A stretch of DNA of 40,938 nucleotides from Chloroflexota bacterium (lineage in GTDB: Bacteria > Chloroflexota > Limnocylindria > P2-11E > CF-107). Below the pieces are notes generated by a model. The model had not been told where the DNA came from. It made no database searches and saw nothing but the letters and a program-made list of their open reading frames with translations. This document shows positions 31,538 through 39,405 of this stretch, in pieces. Every line of letters starts with the position of its first letter. Position 1 is the first letter of the stretch. A program made the position numbers and the translations under genes. The DNA is taken from assembly GCA_005881435.1 (NCBI GenBank), contig VBHP01000033.1, positions 1 through 40,938 of the forward strand, given 5' to 3'.

Positions 31538-31547
31538 GGAGTACTCC
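31538..31547. promoter_or_regulatory. 10-bp palindrome upstream of the two-component operon
   Basis: GGAGTACTCC is a perfect palindrome located 5 bp upstream of the -10-like hexamer, in the promoter spacer. It could be the site for the operon's own NarL-type regulator. No second copy was noticed in the window. Confidence 0.35.
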
Positions 31548-31578
31548 CCCGAATGGGTACCGCCGCGCTACTAATGGG

Positions 31579-32940
31579 CTACGGACGTGAGAACAGAACG
31601 GTGTCGTCATCGCGATATGCGACCGACCACCCAGCATTGGCGAGCCGCACCGCAAGGGCGCTCGTAGGACGCACGAGCACCAGATCGATGCGCCATCTGT
31701 CGAGGACCTCGCGCCAGCGCGGATGCGCCGCGATCGCCTCGCGATAGTCGTCTAGGACAGTCCCGATGTAGGGCACGAGCCGTCCGTCGATGAACACGGG
31801 GTGCTCGGGCGCGTTCCAGATCAGGAATCCACCCCAGTCGTAATCGTTGAACAGCGCCCCGTTGTGCGCGTGAAGCGCCAACAGCGCTCCCACCGGAAAT
31901 CCGGACTGGTCCGGCTCGCGCGGTGCGGTGGCGAGACTTGCGACGAGGAGGAGACCCGCGAGCGGCAGCGCGAGCCGCCACGGCTCTCGCACCGGAACAC
32001 GTGGCGCGAGTCGCGGCAATAAGGCCGAGACGCGATCGGCGAGGAACGGCGCGCTCGCCAGAGCGAACAGCGGCATCTGGCGCAGCGCGGAGAGCGACAG
32101 GAACGCCAGCGGCGCCAGGATCGCGACGTCGCTGGTGCGACCGGACGGCGCGAGCGCGGCCAGCGACAGCGCGCCGAGAAGCGTCACCGCGAACAGCAGA
32201 CCAGGGAACGTCGTCACGTCTGGTAGACCCCACTCCTGGATGAAGCGCGGCGGATTCGTGAAGTGCCATTCCGGCGAGGCGTACGCGCCGGCGCCGAGGG
32301 GGTTGAGGAACGTCGCCAGGATCGCGAGGGCGGCGAAGCCGAGGAACGGCCGCCGCTCGAGACGCCCGAAGAGCGCTGCTTCGAACCCGAGTACGACGAG
32401 CAGGACGACGCCAACGACGAAGCCGCCGTGCAGATTCGCCCACAGCGCCATGAGCGGCACGAGCGCCACCTGCGCGGGACGATCGCCCCGCCGCGCCGCC
32501 AGCGCGAGGGGAAGGAAGATCGCGAAGAGCACGAGACCCAGCAGCTCGGGTCGATCGCCCCACACGAAGCGCGACAGCGCGAGCGCCGGGAAGGCCGCCA
32601 GCGCTCCGATCGCCGGCCGCGTCGCGCGCGCGATCGCCGTCCACGACACGACCGTGACCAGAACGAAGACGGCGATGACGCGCACGGCCAGGACGCCCCA
32701 CCACGAGCCGAACGAGAACGCCAGCCACAGCACGAGCTGGCCGAGCCACTGATGCACTGGCACCGCTGCACCGCGGATGGTCGCGGAGAACTGGTCGGTG
32801 GCGAGGATGGCGCCGTGCTCGACCATCCACTTGCCGCTGGCCAGATGCCAGTACAGATCCGTGTCGTTGACCGGAAAACGCGAGGCGACCGCCGCGAAGA
32901 TCGCTCCGACGGTCACCGCGAGCGCGAGTCCGCGCCTCAC
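31579..32940 (-). CDS. GT-C-like polytopic membrane protein (paralogue A)
   Basis: A 453-residue membrane protein with about 10-12 hydrophobic segments. Near the N-terminus, after the first span, come the acidic motif NDTDLYWHLASGKWMVEHG and TDQFSAT, placed like the first-loop acidic motif of GT-C glycosyltransferases. Later blocks are ALWANLHGGFVVG and the soluble C-terminal NDYDWGGFLIWNAPEHPVFI followed by DGRL. It is a paralogue of the next upstream gene. The GTG at 32940 overlaps that gene's TGA (GTGA); a longer ATG start at 32988 would overlap 52 bp. Glycosyl transfer from a lipid-linked sugar is inferred, not shown. Confidence 0.8.
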   Translation of the reverse strand: MRRGLALAVTVGAIFAAVASRFPVNDTDLYWHLASGKWMVEHGAILATDQFSATIRGAAVPVHQWLGQLVLWLAFSFGSWWGVLAVRVIAVFVLVTVVSWTAIARATRPAIGALAAFPALALSRFVWGDRPELLGLVLFAIFLPLALAARRGDRPAQVALVPLMALWANLHGGFVVGVVLLVVLGFEAALFGRLERRPFLGFAALAILATFLNPLGAGAYASPEWHFTNPPRFIQEWGLPDVTTFPGLLFAVTLLGALSLAALAPSGRTSDVAILAPLAFLSLSALRQMPLFALASAPFLADRVSALLPRLAPRVPVREPWRLALPLAGLLLVASLATAPREPDQSGFPVGALLALHAHNGALFNDYDWGGFLIWNAPEHPVFIDGRLVPYIGTVLDDYREAIAAHPRWREVLDRWRIDLVLVRPTSALAVRLANAGWSVAYRDDDTVLFSRP

Positions 32941-34343
32941 GTGCGCCGTAGCAGGACGAACCGCTCGTCCCGTGCGAGCACCGTCCATCCCGCGTCCACG
33001 AGGTAGGCGACGAGGGGTCGATCCGGCCGCAGCAGCACCGTGCCGACGTGACGAGCATCTAGCACCGCCCGGAATCCCGGGTGCAGTTCCAGCAGCGCGC
33101 GGTAGTCGTTATCGACATCGGGCACATAGAGGAAGAGCCGGCCGTCGATGAACACCGGGCGTTCCGGCGCGTTCCAGATCAGATAGCCGCCCCAGTCGTA
33201 CTCGTTCAGCAGCTCACGCGGTGCGGTGCGCAGCGCGGCGAGCGCAGCGGCGGGGTACGCGGTCTCATCCGGAGCGCGTGGCGCGAGTCCGACGGCGACG
33301 ACGACCGCCGCGAGCGCGGCGACCAGCAGGATGCCGGCGGCGATCGGACCGGCGATGCGCGACGCCGACGCTGCCGCCGCGCCCGTCCCGCGCGACGGCC
33401 ACAGGTGACGCAGCGCGGGCGGTGCGGCTGCGGCCACGTACGCCGCGAGCGGGATGGCCGCCAACGGCAGATGACGCTGCGCCGAGAGCCCGAGCCAGAT
33501 GAGCGGGACGAGCAGGATGACCCAGATCAGGGCGAACTTATCGGGGGCGAGGATCGCGCTCGCCAGGGCTGCGACGAGCAGCAGTCCGAAGGTGAAGCCC
33601 TGCGGCGTGAAGAGATCGGGCGGCAGCTCCTCGGCGATGAAGCGGGGCGGATTCGTAACGTGACCGGCGGCGCCGAGCGGCCCGAACGCCTCAGGGTTCA
33701 ACGTCGAGAGCACGACACCGGCGACGAGCACGGCGAGCAGCGTCCGCCACGGCGGCGCGCGCCGGAGCACGGCGTCGATGCCGAAGAGCGTGATGAGCGC
33801 GAGACCGATGGCGTACCCGCCATGTAGGTTCGTCCACAGCAGCAGCAGCGGCGGCAGGATCCAGAGCTCGCGGCCACGGGCCTCGGTCACGAGGCGCGAG
33901 CGAAGCAACACGAATAGGAACAACGAGAACAGGGCGAGCGTGAAGAGCTGCGGCCGGTCGGTCCATGTCGTCTTGCCAATCGCGAGTGCCGCGAGGAGTG
34001 GCGCGATCGCGAACACCGGTCGGGCCTGGACGAGCAGGACGATCTGAGCGGTGAAGAAGGCGGTCACCGCCACCACCAGCGCGCGCAGGATGGCGATGCC
34101 CTGCCAGCCCCCGGCGAGGTACGCCGCGTACCACACCAGCTCGCCGGCCCACTCCCCCACGCTGTACGGGGCGTTTGCCGCCGTCGAGGAGAACGGATCG
34201 CGCGTCAGGAGTTGTCCGTGATCGACCATCCAGCGGGCGCTGGCCAGGTGCCAGTACGTATCCGGATCGGCGGACGGCAGCACGACCGCGAGGCAGAACG
34301 TCGCGAGGGCGATGACCGCGGCGAAGAGGGTCGGGAGGGTCAA
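32937..34343 (-). CDS. GT-C-like polytopic membrane protein (paralogue B)
   Basis: A 468-residue paralogue of the adjacent membrane protein. Shared blocks: DPDTYWHLASARWMVDHGQL, LLWTNLHGGYAIGLAL, HVTNPPRFIAEELPP and the C-terminal NEYDWGGYLIWNAPERPVFI followed by DGRLFLYV. It has an N-terminal span (LFAAVIALATFCLAVVLPSA) and about ten more. The conserved acidic pair in the first loop and the YDWGG/DGR motif in the soluble tail suggest an enzyme rather than a transporter. It overlaps the preceding gene by four bases (ATGA at 34340-34343), so the three GT-C-like genes are translationally coupled. Confidence 0.8.
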   Translation of the reverse strand: MTLPTLFAAVIALATFCLAVVLPSADPDTYWHLASARWMVDHGQLLTRDPFSSTAANAPYSVGEWAGELVWYAAYLAGGWQGIAILRALVVAVTAFFTAQIVLLVQARPVFAIAPLLAALAIGKTTWTDRPQLFTLALFSLFLFVLLRSRLVTEARGRELWILPPLLLLWTNLHGGYAIGLALITLFGIDAVLRRAPPWRTLLAVLVAGVVLSTLNPEAFGPLGAAGHVTNPPRFIAEELPPDLFTPQGFTFGLLLVAALASAILAPDKFALIWVILLVPLIWLGLSAQRHLPLAAIPLAAYVAAAAPPALRHLWPSRGTGAAAASASRIAGPIAAGILLVAALAAVVVAVGLAPRAPDETAYPAAALAALRTAPRELLNEYDWGGYLIWNAPERPVFIDGRLFLYVPDVDNDYRALLELHPGFRAVLDARHVGTVLLRPDRPLVAYLVDAGWTVLARDERFVLLRRT

Positions 34344-35764
34344 CGGAGCTCGATCTGCCAGATCCGGATCGGCCCATCGAGCTGCAGCGGCACCAGCCAG
34401 TCAAAGCCCTCACGCCCGTCATAGAGCGCGTCGTAGGCGGCGAAGTGTCCGGGCTCGAGCACCAGCGTCCGCACGCCGTAGCGGCGCGCGACCTCCTGCA
34501 GCACGGCGACGCCTTCGGGCGGTGTCACGATCGCGGGTCCGTCCAGGTCGTAACGCCAGGCGGGCGCATTCGCCACGAGCACCGGCGCCGGCACCGCTCC
34601 GGACGCGACGGTCGCGCGTCGCGCCTGCTCCGCGGGATCGAATTCGCTCTTCCATTCCTGGACGCCGATCGCGGCCAGGAGCAGCGTCGCCATGACGGCG
34701 GCTCCGGCGGCCAACCGGCGCGTCGACACGATCCAGGGCTCGACCGCGACGAGCGCGAGCACGACGGCCGCCGGCACGATCCCCGCGAGCGAATGCGCGA
34801 GCGAACCGCGCGTGCTGTGGAGCGTGAACAGGAGCCATTGCGACAGGAAGATCGCCGCCGTCACCACGAGCCAGCCGCGCGCGATCGGATCAGCTCGGCG
34901 GACCGCGGCGACGAGCGCGATCGGTCCGAGGACGACGAGCGTCGCGAACAGGAACGTCAGCACGTCGGGCAGGAACGCGTCGAGCTTCGCGCGCAACACG
35001 ACGTCGATCGAGCCGAGGAACCGCTCCAGCGTCGGCGGGTCCGTGCGGAAGAACTCGTCATAGCGGACGAGGAGCATCGTCCGCGCGAGCTGACCCTGAG
35101 GCACGCCGAGCATCGCGTCGCGGAGATACCACGGCGCCGCCACGACCGCCGCGACCGCGAGCGTGGCAACGACCGCCCGCGGCGCGCGTCGCAGCAGCAG
35201 CAACGGCGCGAGCGCGTAGAGCGCGCCGTCGGCTCGGGCGAGGACGCAACCGCCGAGCGCGAGGCCGGCGACGACGATGTCGCGGCGTGCGCCGCGCGCC
35301 ATTCCGGGCAGCGAGGCCAGGAGCAGCGTTCCCAGAAGCGCGAGGGGCGCGAAGTTGTCGAGGCTCGACCACGCTACGGCTTCGACGCCGCCGACGCCGG
35401 CGACGAAGGCCGCGAGCGCCGCGAGCTCGCGACCCGCACCCAAACGTCGCGCCAGCAGATACGTCGCCGGCGTGATCGCGATCGCGACCAGCGCGATGGC
35501 GAGCTGCGCGGCGCGGAGCGGATCCAGGAGCGCTCCGAAAAACGCGATGCCCGCGCTCTGTATCGCCGTGGCGAGGGGCATCCAGAAGCGAAGGGCCGGT
35601 ATCGGCAACGCTGGCAGGCCCGGCGCTTCGGCCGCGCTCCAGATGAAGTCGATCGTCAGCCCCTGCCCGTGTGCGAGCCGCTCGGCGGCGATGAAGTAGT
35701 AATAGGCGTCGCTGTAACCGGGATGCGTCAGCAGCGGGATCACCGCCAGCCGGAGGACCGCCAC
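34340..35764 (-). CDS. GT39-like membrane glycosyltransferase
   Basis: A protein of about 474 residues with many hydrophobic segments. The N-terminal motif HPGYSDAYYYFIAAERLAHG and QGLTIDFIW, right after the first span, resembles GT39/ArnT-type membrane glycosyltransferases, where an Asp in this loop is catalytic. The soluble C-terminal portion (PVLVANAPAWRYDLDGPAIV, YGVRTLVLEPGHFAAYDAL) differs from the neighbouring paralogues. Start uncertain: no ATG lies between the upstream stop and the first span, so I used GTG at 35764, which shortens the first membrane segment. A longer frame from an ATG at 35929 lies inside the flippase-like gene. Confidence 0.75.
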   Translation of the reverse strand: MAVLRLAVIPLLTHPGYSDAYYYFIAAERLAHGQGLTIDFIWSAAEAPGLPALPIPALRFWMPLATAIQSAGIAFFGALLDPLRAAQLAIALVAIAITPATYLLARRLGAGRELAALAAFVAGVGGVEAVAWSSLDNFAPLALLGTLLLASLPGMARGARRDIVVAGLALGGCVLARADGALYALAPLLLLRRAPRAVVATLAVAAVVAAPWYLRDAMLGVPQGQLARTMLLVRYDEFFRTDPPTLERFLGSIDVVLRAKLDAFLPDVLTFLFATLVVLGPIALVAAVRRADPIARGWLVVTAAIFLSQWLLFTLHSTRGSLAHSLAGIVPAAVVLALVAVEPWIVSTRRLAAGAAVMATLLLAAIGVQEWKSEFDPAEQARRATVASGAVPAPVLVANAPAWRYDLDGPAIVTPPEGVAVLQEVARRYGVRTLVLEPGHFAAYDALYDGREGFDWLVPLQLDGPIRIWQIELR

Positions 35765-35813
35765 CGCGAGCGTGGCGATGGCGGCTGGACTTCGAAGCGC
35801 TGCGATGTCCGGA

Positions 35814-36872
35814 TTATCGCTTGGAGGTATGGCGGAGCGAGCGTTGCTCGCGGACGTAGAGGATGCCTCCGACGACAAGAAGCGAAAAGACGCTGACGGA
35901 TCGATCGACGACGGCGACCGCGACGGCATCGTGCTGCGCGAAGCCGAAGACCTGGGTCAGCAGGACGACCATCGCGATCTCGACGAAGCCGAAGCCTGCC
36001 GGCGTGAGCGGCACCGCGGTGAGGATCGAGGCGGCCACCGCGATGAAGATCACGCCTGAGGCACGCAGGTCGAGACCGAGTCCGTGCACCACGAAGAACA
36101 GATGACCGGCTTCGGCGAGCCAGATCAAGACCGTGAGCGCCCCGGCGAGCGGCAGGGCGCGGAAGGAATGCAGCACCCCCTCGCGGAACAGACCGACGAC
36201 GCGACCCATCTCGGTCGGAAAGAAGCGCTCCAGCCTAGGCGCGAGGGCGTAGATGACCAGGAATCCCGCAGCCATGAGCACCGCGAGAACGCCGGCGCTG
36301 ATGAACACGAACAGCGAGTCCACCGGCAGCTCGCGACCGAAGGCGATGTAGCCGCCGACGACCATGAGCGCGAAGGCGACGATGAGATCGAGGACGCGCT
36401 CGGAGACGACGACGCCGACCGTCCGCGACAGCGAGACGCCGAAGCTCCGCTTCACCAGGTAGGAGCGGTACAGATCACCGAGCTTGGCCGGGACGATGGC
36501 GTTCACGAACCAGCCCAGCATCAGGATCACCAGCAATCGCGCGCCGCCTGGACGCCGCTCGCTGCCCTGCGCCAGCAGCAGGCTCCAGCGCCACGAACGC
36601 AGCGGGAACGAGGCGTAGTAGACGGCCAGCGCCGCGAGCAGGAACCGCAGGTCGATCGATTCCAGCGTTGCTAGCGTTTGGACCCAATCGACATTCCGCG
36701 CCACGTAGATGACGAGCAGCACCGGGATCGCGATGGAGATGGCCTCGCGCCAGCCGAACAGCGTTCGGCGAAGTGCGCGCTCGTCGGTGCGCTCCGCGGC
36801 CTCGGCGAGCGATTCGATCTCGCGCGATTCGCGGTGCGCCGCTAGCGGCTTCGGCTCGCTCGTACGATCCAC
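35814..36872 (-). CDS. Flippase-like / LPG synthase transmembrane (AglD/UPF0104) family protein
   Basis: A 352-residue membrane protein with about eight spans after a charged 45-residue N-terminus. LRSWRWSLLLAQGS, VNAIVPAKLGDLYRSYLVKR and VVVSERVLDLIVAFALMVVG are the family's conserved blocks, as is TPAGFGFVEIAMVVLL near the end. The family includes the membrane domain of lysyl-PG synthase and AglD-like proteins proposed to handle lipid-linked sugars. In this glycan cluster a flippase-like or transfer role is likely. The GTG start overlaps the PHP gene by 31 bp. Confidence 0.85.
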   Translation of the reverse strand: MDRTSEPKPLAAHRESREIESLAEAAERTDERALRRTLFGWREAISIAIPVLLVIYVARNVDWVQTLATLESIDLRFLLAALAVYYASFPLRSWRWSLLLAQGSERRPGGARLLVILMLGWFVNAIVPAKLGDLYRSYLVKRSFGVSLSRTVGVVVSERVLDLIVAFALMVVGGYIAFGRELPVDSLFVFISAGVLAVLMAAGFLVIYALAPRLERFFPTEMGRVVGLFREGVLHSFRALPLAGALTVLIWLAEAGHLFFVVHGLGLDLRASGVIFIAVAASILTAVPLTPAGFGFVEIAMVVLLTQVFGFAQHDAVAVAVVDRSVSVFSLLVVGGILYVREQRSLRHTSKR

Positions 36873-37519
36873 CTCCGGAACACGTCGTAGCGCGTGCGGA
36901 GGTGCGCGCGGATCCCCGACAGCGTCCCGCTCACCAGCCCGGCCTTCAGCGACACCAGGAATTCGTCCCGGGTCGCGAAGTCCGGGATCTCGACGTAGGC
37001 GCGGCCGATCTCGTTCGGCCGGTGCGCGTCGCTGCCGGCTCCACCCGGCAAGCCGTGCCGCAGGGCGAAGGCCAGCGCGCGGGCGTTGTCCCCGGCGAAG
37101 GCCTCGCGCGCGTTGAAGACCTCGATCGCGTCCACCATCGGGACCGAGCGGTCGAGCACGCTGCGGCGGATATGCCGCATCCGATTACGGCTGAAGGGAT
37201 GCGGCACGTAGATGACCCCACCCTGCTCGTGGATGCGGGCGGCGGTGTCTTCGAACGGCAGGCCGGGCGGAACTGCCTGCTGTAAGAACAGACCGATGAC
37301 CTCGCCATCGCGGGTGTAGACCTCCTCGCCGACGATCACCCGCAGCGGCGTGTTCAGCTCGCGCAGCCGCAGTGCGCCCTCGATGGTGTCGTGGTCGGTG
37401 ACGCAGACGACGTGAAGGCCGGCCCGCTCCGCCGCGGCGGCGAAAACGGGAAGCGATTGTCGGCTGTCGCGCGAGTACTCGGTGTGCATATGCATATCGA
37501 CGCGCACCTTGTCGCTCAT
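36842..37519 (-). CDS. PHP-domain phosphoesterase
   Basis: A 225-residue single-domain PHP protein. RVDMHMHTEYSRDSRQS (5-21) holds the first two metal His; TDHDTIEGALRL follows, then GEEVYTRDGEVIGLFL, YVPHPFSRNR and AGSDAHRPNEIG with the last metal ligands. The set is complete, so it is probably an active metal-dependent phosphoesterase (PHP phosphatases act on small phosphates, tyrosine-phosphates or nucleotides). Its position between a GT4 transferase and a flippase-like gene suggests a part in capsule or envelope glycan production, as for PHP tyrosine phosphatases in capsule loci. The ATG at 37519 starts MSDKVRVDMHMH. Confidence 0.9.
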   Translation of the reverse strand: MSDKVRVDMHMHTEYSRDSRQSLPVFAAAAERAGLHVVCVTDHDTIEGALRLRELNTPLRVIVGEEVYTRDGEVIGLFLQQAVPPGLPFEDTAARIHEQGGVIYVPHPFSRNRMRHIRRSVLDRSVPMVDAIEVFNAREAFAGDNARALAFALRHGLPGGAGSDAHRPNEIGRAYVEIPDFATRDEFLVSLKAGLVSGTLSGIRAHLRTRYDVFRRWIVRASRSR

Positions 37520-37541
37520 CGCCGCTCCGCACCGCCGCGAT

Positions 37542-38624
37542 TCACTTGCCGGCCTCCTCGTCGACGATCGACCGCATGCGCTCCCTGAAACGAGAGACGT
37601 CGAAACGCCCCGCCGCAGCGCGCAACGAGTTCGCATCGAAGACGGTAGCCTCGGCGCGGCGGACGGCATCGATCAGCGACGCTGGCGTCGGCGAATCGAA
37701 GAGCACGCCGGTGCTGCCGTCCTCCACAATCTCCGGCGCGCCGCCGCGACGCAGGGCGATGACCGGTCTGCCGCTGGCCAAAGATTCGACGCACACGATG
37801 CCGAAGTCGTCCTCCGCGGGAAAGATCAGACCGCGAGATACGGATAGGAGTTCGCGCAGCTGCTCCTCTGGCTGCCGGCCCAGGAACTCGACGTTGTCAC
37901 GCGCGATGCGCTCCAGCCGGCGCCGATCGCGACCCTCGCCGACGATCTTCAATCGCAGCCCGAGCTCGTTGAAGGCGCGGATCGCGACGTCGATGTGCTT
38001 GTAGGCGATGAGCCGCGCCACCACCAGATAAAAATCCTCGCGTTCGGGACGCACCCGGTACGAGGCCACGTCGACCGGTGGATAAACGACGTCCGCATCT
38101 CGCTCGTAGTAGCGGCGGATCCGCGCGCGCACGGCCTCGGAGTTGGCCACGAAACGATGGACGCGCGCGGCCGCGCGGCGATCCCACTCGCGAAGCGGAT
38201 CGAGCAGCGCCCGCGCCGCGCCGCGCAGCGCCGCCGGCACCTCCTCGCGGACGTACTGCGCGCTCCAGTCCCACAGATATCGCGTCGGCGAATGGCAGTA
38301 GCACACTTGACGGCCGCCATTCGGGATGGACAGCCCCTTGATGAACGCGCTCGAGGACGAGACCAGCACGTCGACAGCGTCGACGCGCAGCGAGTCCACC
38401 GCGCGTGGGAGCAGCGGAAGCAACAGCCGGTGTGCACCGCCCGCGAGCGGCAGCCGCTGCAGCCAGGAGGGACGCACGTCCCAGCCCCGAAGCGCGCGCC
38501 GATAACGCGATTCGACGAAGAGCGTGTACACGGGCGCGTCCGGCCACATCTGGTGCAGCACCTCGGTCACCCGTTCCGCGCCGCCCCACTGCTGAAAGTA
38601 TTCGTGCGCCAGCGCGATCCTCAT
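37542..38624 (-). CDS. GT4-family glycosyltransferase
   Basis: A 360-residue GT-B fold enzyme. MRIALAHEYFQQWGGAERVT has the N-terminal glycine-rich acceptor loop (GGAE). VCYCHSPTRYLWDWSAQYVR is typical of a subgroup of GT4 capsule and O-antigen transferases. The C-terminal half has YLVVARLIAYKHIDVAIRAF, LKIVGEGRDRRRLERIA, IFPAEDDFGIVCVESLASGR (the EX7E-like donor-binding motif) and PVIALRRGGAPEIV. It transfers a nucleotide-activated sugar, probably onto a lipid-linked acceptor made by the adjacent WecG-type enzyme. It follows wecG by 13 bp. Confidence 0.92.
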   Translation of the reverse strand: MRIALAHEYFQQWGGAERVTEVLHQMWPDAPVYTLFVESRYRRALRGWDVRPSWLQRLPLAGGAHRLLLPLLPRAVDSLRVDAVDVLVSSSSAFIKGLSIPNGGRQVCYCHSPTRYLWDWSAQYVREEVPAALRGAARALLDPLREWDRRAAARVHRFVANSEAVRARIRRYYERDADVVYPPVDVASYRVRPEREDFYLVVARLIAYKHIDVAIRAFNELGLRLKIVGEGRDRRRLERIARDNVEFLGRQPEEQLRELLSVSRGLIFPAEDDFGIVCVESLASGRPVIALRRGGAPEIVEDGSTGVLFDSPTPASLIDAVRRAEATVFDANSLRAAAGRFDVSRFRERMRSIVDEEAGK

Positions 38625-38637
38625 CCGCGACGCGCGC

Positions 38638-39381
38638 TCATCGTGCGGCGCGCTCGCGAAGCACCAGCAGGAGGAAGAGCGGGAGGGCGAGCTGGCGGCG
38701 CCAGCGCCACGGCTGTCGCACCAGACGCCACAGCCACTCCAGGCCGGCCCGCGCGAGCCACGCCGGCGGCAGCGGTGCGTCGCCGGCGAGGTAATCCAGC
38801 GCGCCGCCGACGCCGACGGCGATGCGGACGCTTTCGAGACGCGGCAGGTTGCGCGCGATCCACAGCTCCTGTTTTGGCATGCCGTACGCGACCAGAAGGA
38901 TGTCCGGCCGGGCCCCGAGCACGCGCGTCACGGTGTCGTCGTCGCTGTCGGCGGACCCGGCGTACGTGCCGGCGATCCGCACGCCCGGGACGATGGCGCG
39001 CAGCGTCTCCGCCGCGCGCGCGGCGACACCTTCGGCGGCGCCGAGCAGGAAGAGCGATAGCCCGCGCTGCGCCGCGATCGACGCCAGACGAGGGACGAGG
39101 TCACGACCGCGGGCGCGCCCCGGAAAGCCCGGCACCCCAAGCACACGCGCCGCGAGCACGAGGCCGATGCCGTCCGGCAGCACCAGCTGCTCGACCCCGA
39201 GCAGCGGCGACGCGAGCAGACGCGGGTCTCGCCGAGCATGCATCACGAACTCGGGGTTGGCCGTCACGACGAAGACTCGCCTCCCCTGCTCCAGCGCGTG
39301 CTCCAAATGCGCCGCGGCGCGATCGAGGTCGAGGGGCGCGACGGGCACGCCGAGCACATCCAGAGTGCCGTGGGAAGACAC
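38638..39381 (-). CDS. WecG/TagA/CpsF-family glycosyltransferase
   Basis: A 247-residue GT26 enzyme. VFVVTANPEFVMHARRDPRL (36-55) includes the TxNPE signature; VLPDGIGLVLAARVLG follows with the DG motif, then GRDLVPRLASIAAQRG, LFLLGAAEGVAARAAE and the conserved YGMPKQELWIARNLPRL. The C-terminal AWLARAGLEWLWRLVRQPWR is the amphipathic region that contacts the membrane in TagA-like enzymes. Members add ManNAc-type sugars to polyprenyl-linked GlcNAc. It opens the glycan operon: GTG at 39381 with TAGGCT 6 nt upstream and no Shine-Dalgarno. Confidence 0.93.
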   Translation of the reverse strand: MSSHGTLDVLGVPVAPLDLDRAAAHLEHALEQGRRVFVVTANPEFVMHARRDPRLLASPLLGVEQLVLPDGIGLVLAARVLGVPGFPGRARGRDLVPRLASIAAQRGLSLFLLGAAEGVAARAAETLRAIVPGVRIAGTYAGSADSDDDTVTRVLGARPDILLVAYGMPKQELWIARNLPRLESVRIAVGVGGALDYLAGDAPLPPAWLARAGLEWLWRLVRQPWRWRRQLALPLFLLLVLRERAAR

Positions 39382-39387
39382 GCGAAA

Positions 39388-39393
39388 AGCCTA
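39388..39393 (-). promoter_or_regulatory. -10-like hexamer of the glycan operon
   Basis: On the minus strand this reads TAGGCT, 6 nt before the GTG at 39381, the same spacing as the 7322 and 9442 genes. Confidence 0.35.
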
Positions 39394-39405
39394 ACCGCCG
39401 CGACG

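Noticed and set aside
34445-35896. A 480-codon highly charged frame on the plus strand opposite the GT39-like gene
   Set aside because: Extreme Arg/Glu content is typical of antisense to alanine/leucine-rich membrane genes; no start context or domain.
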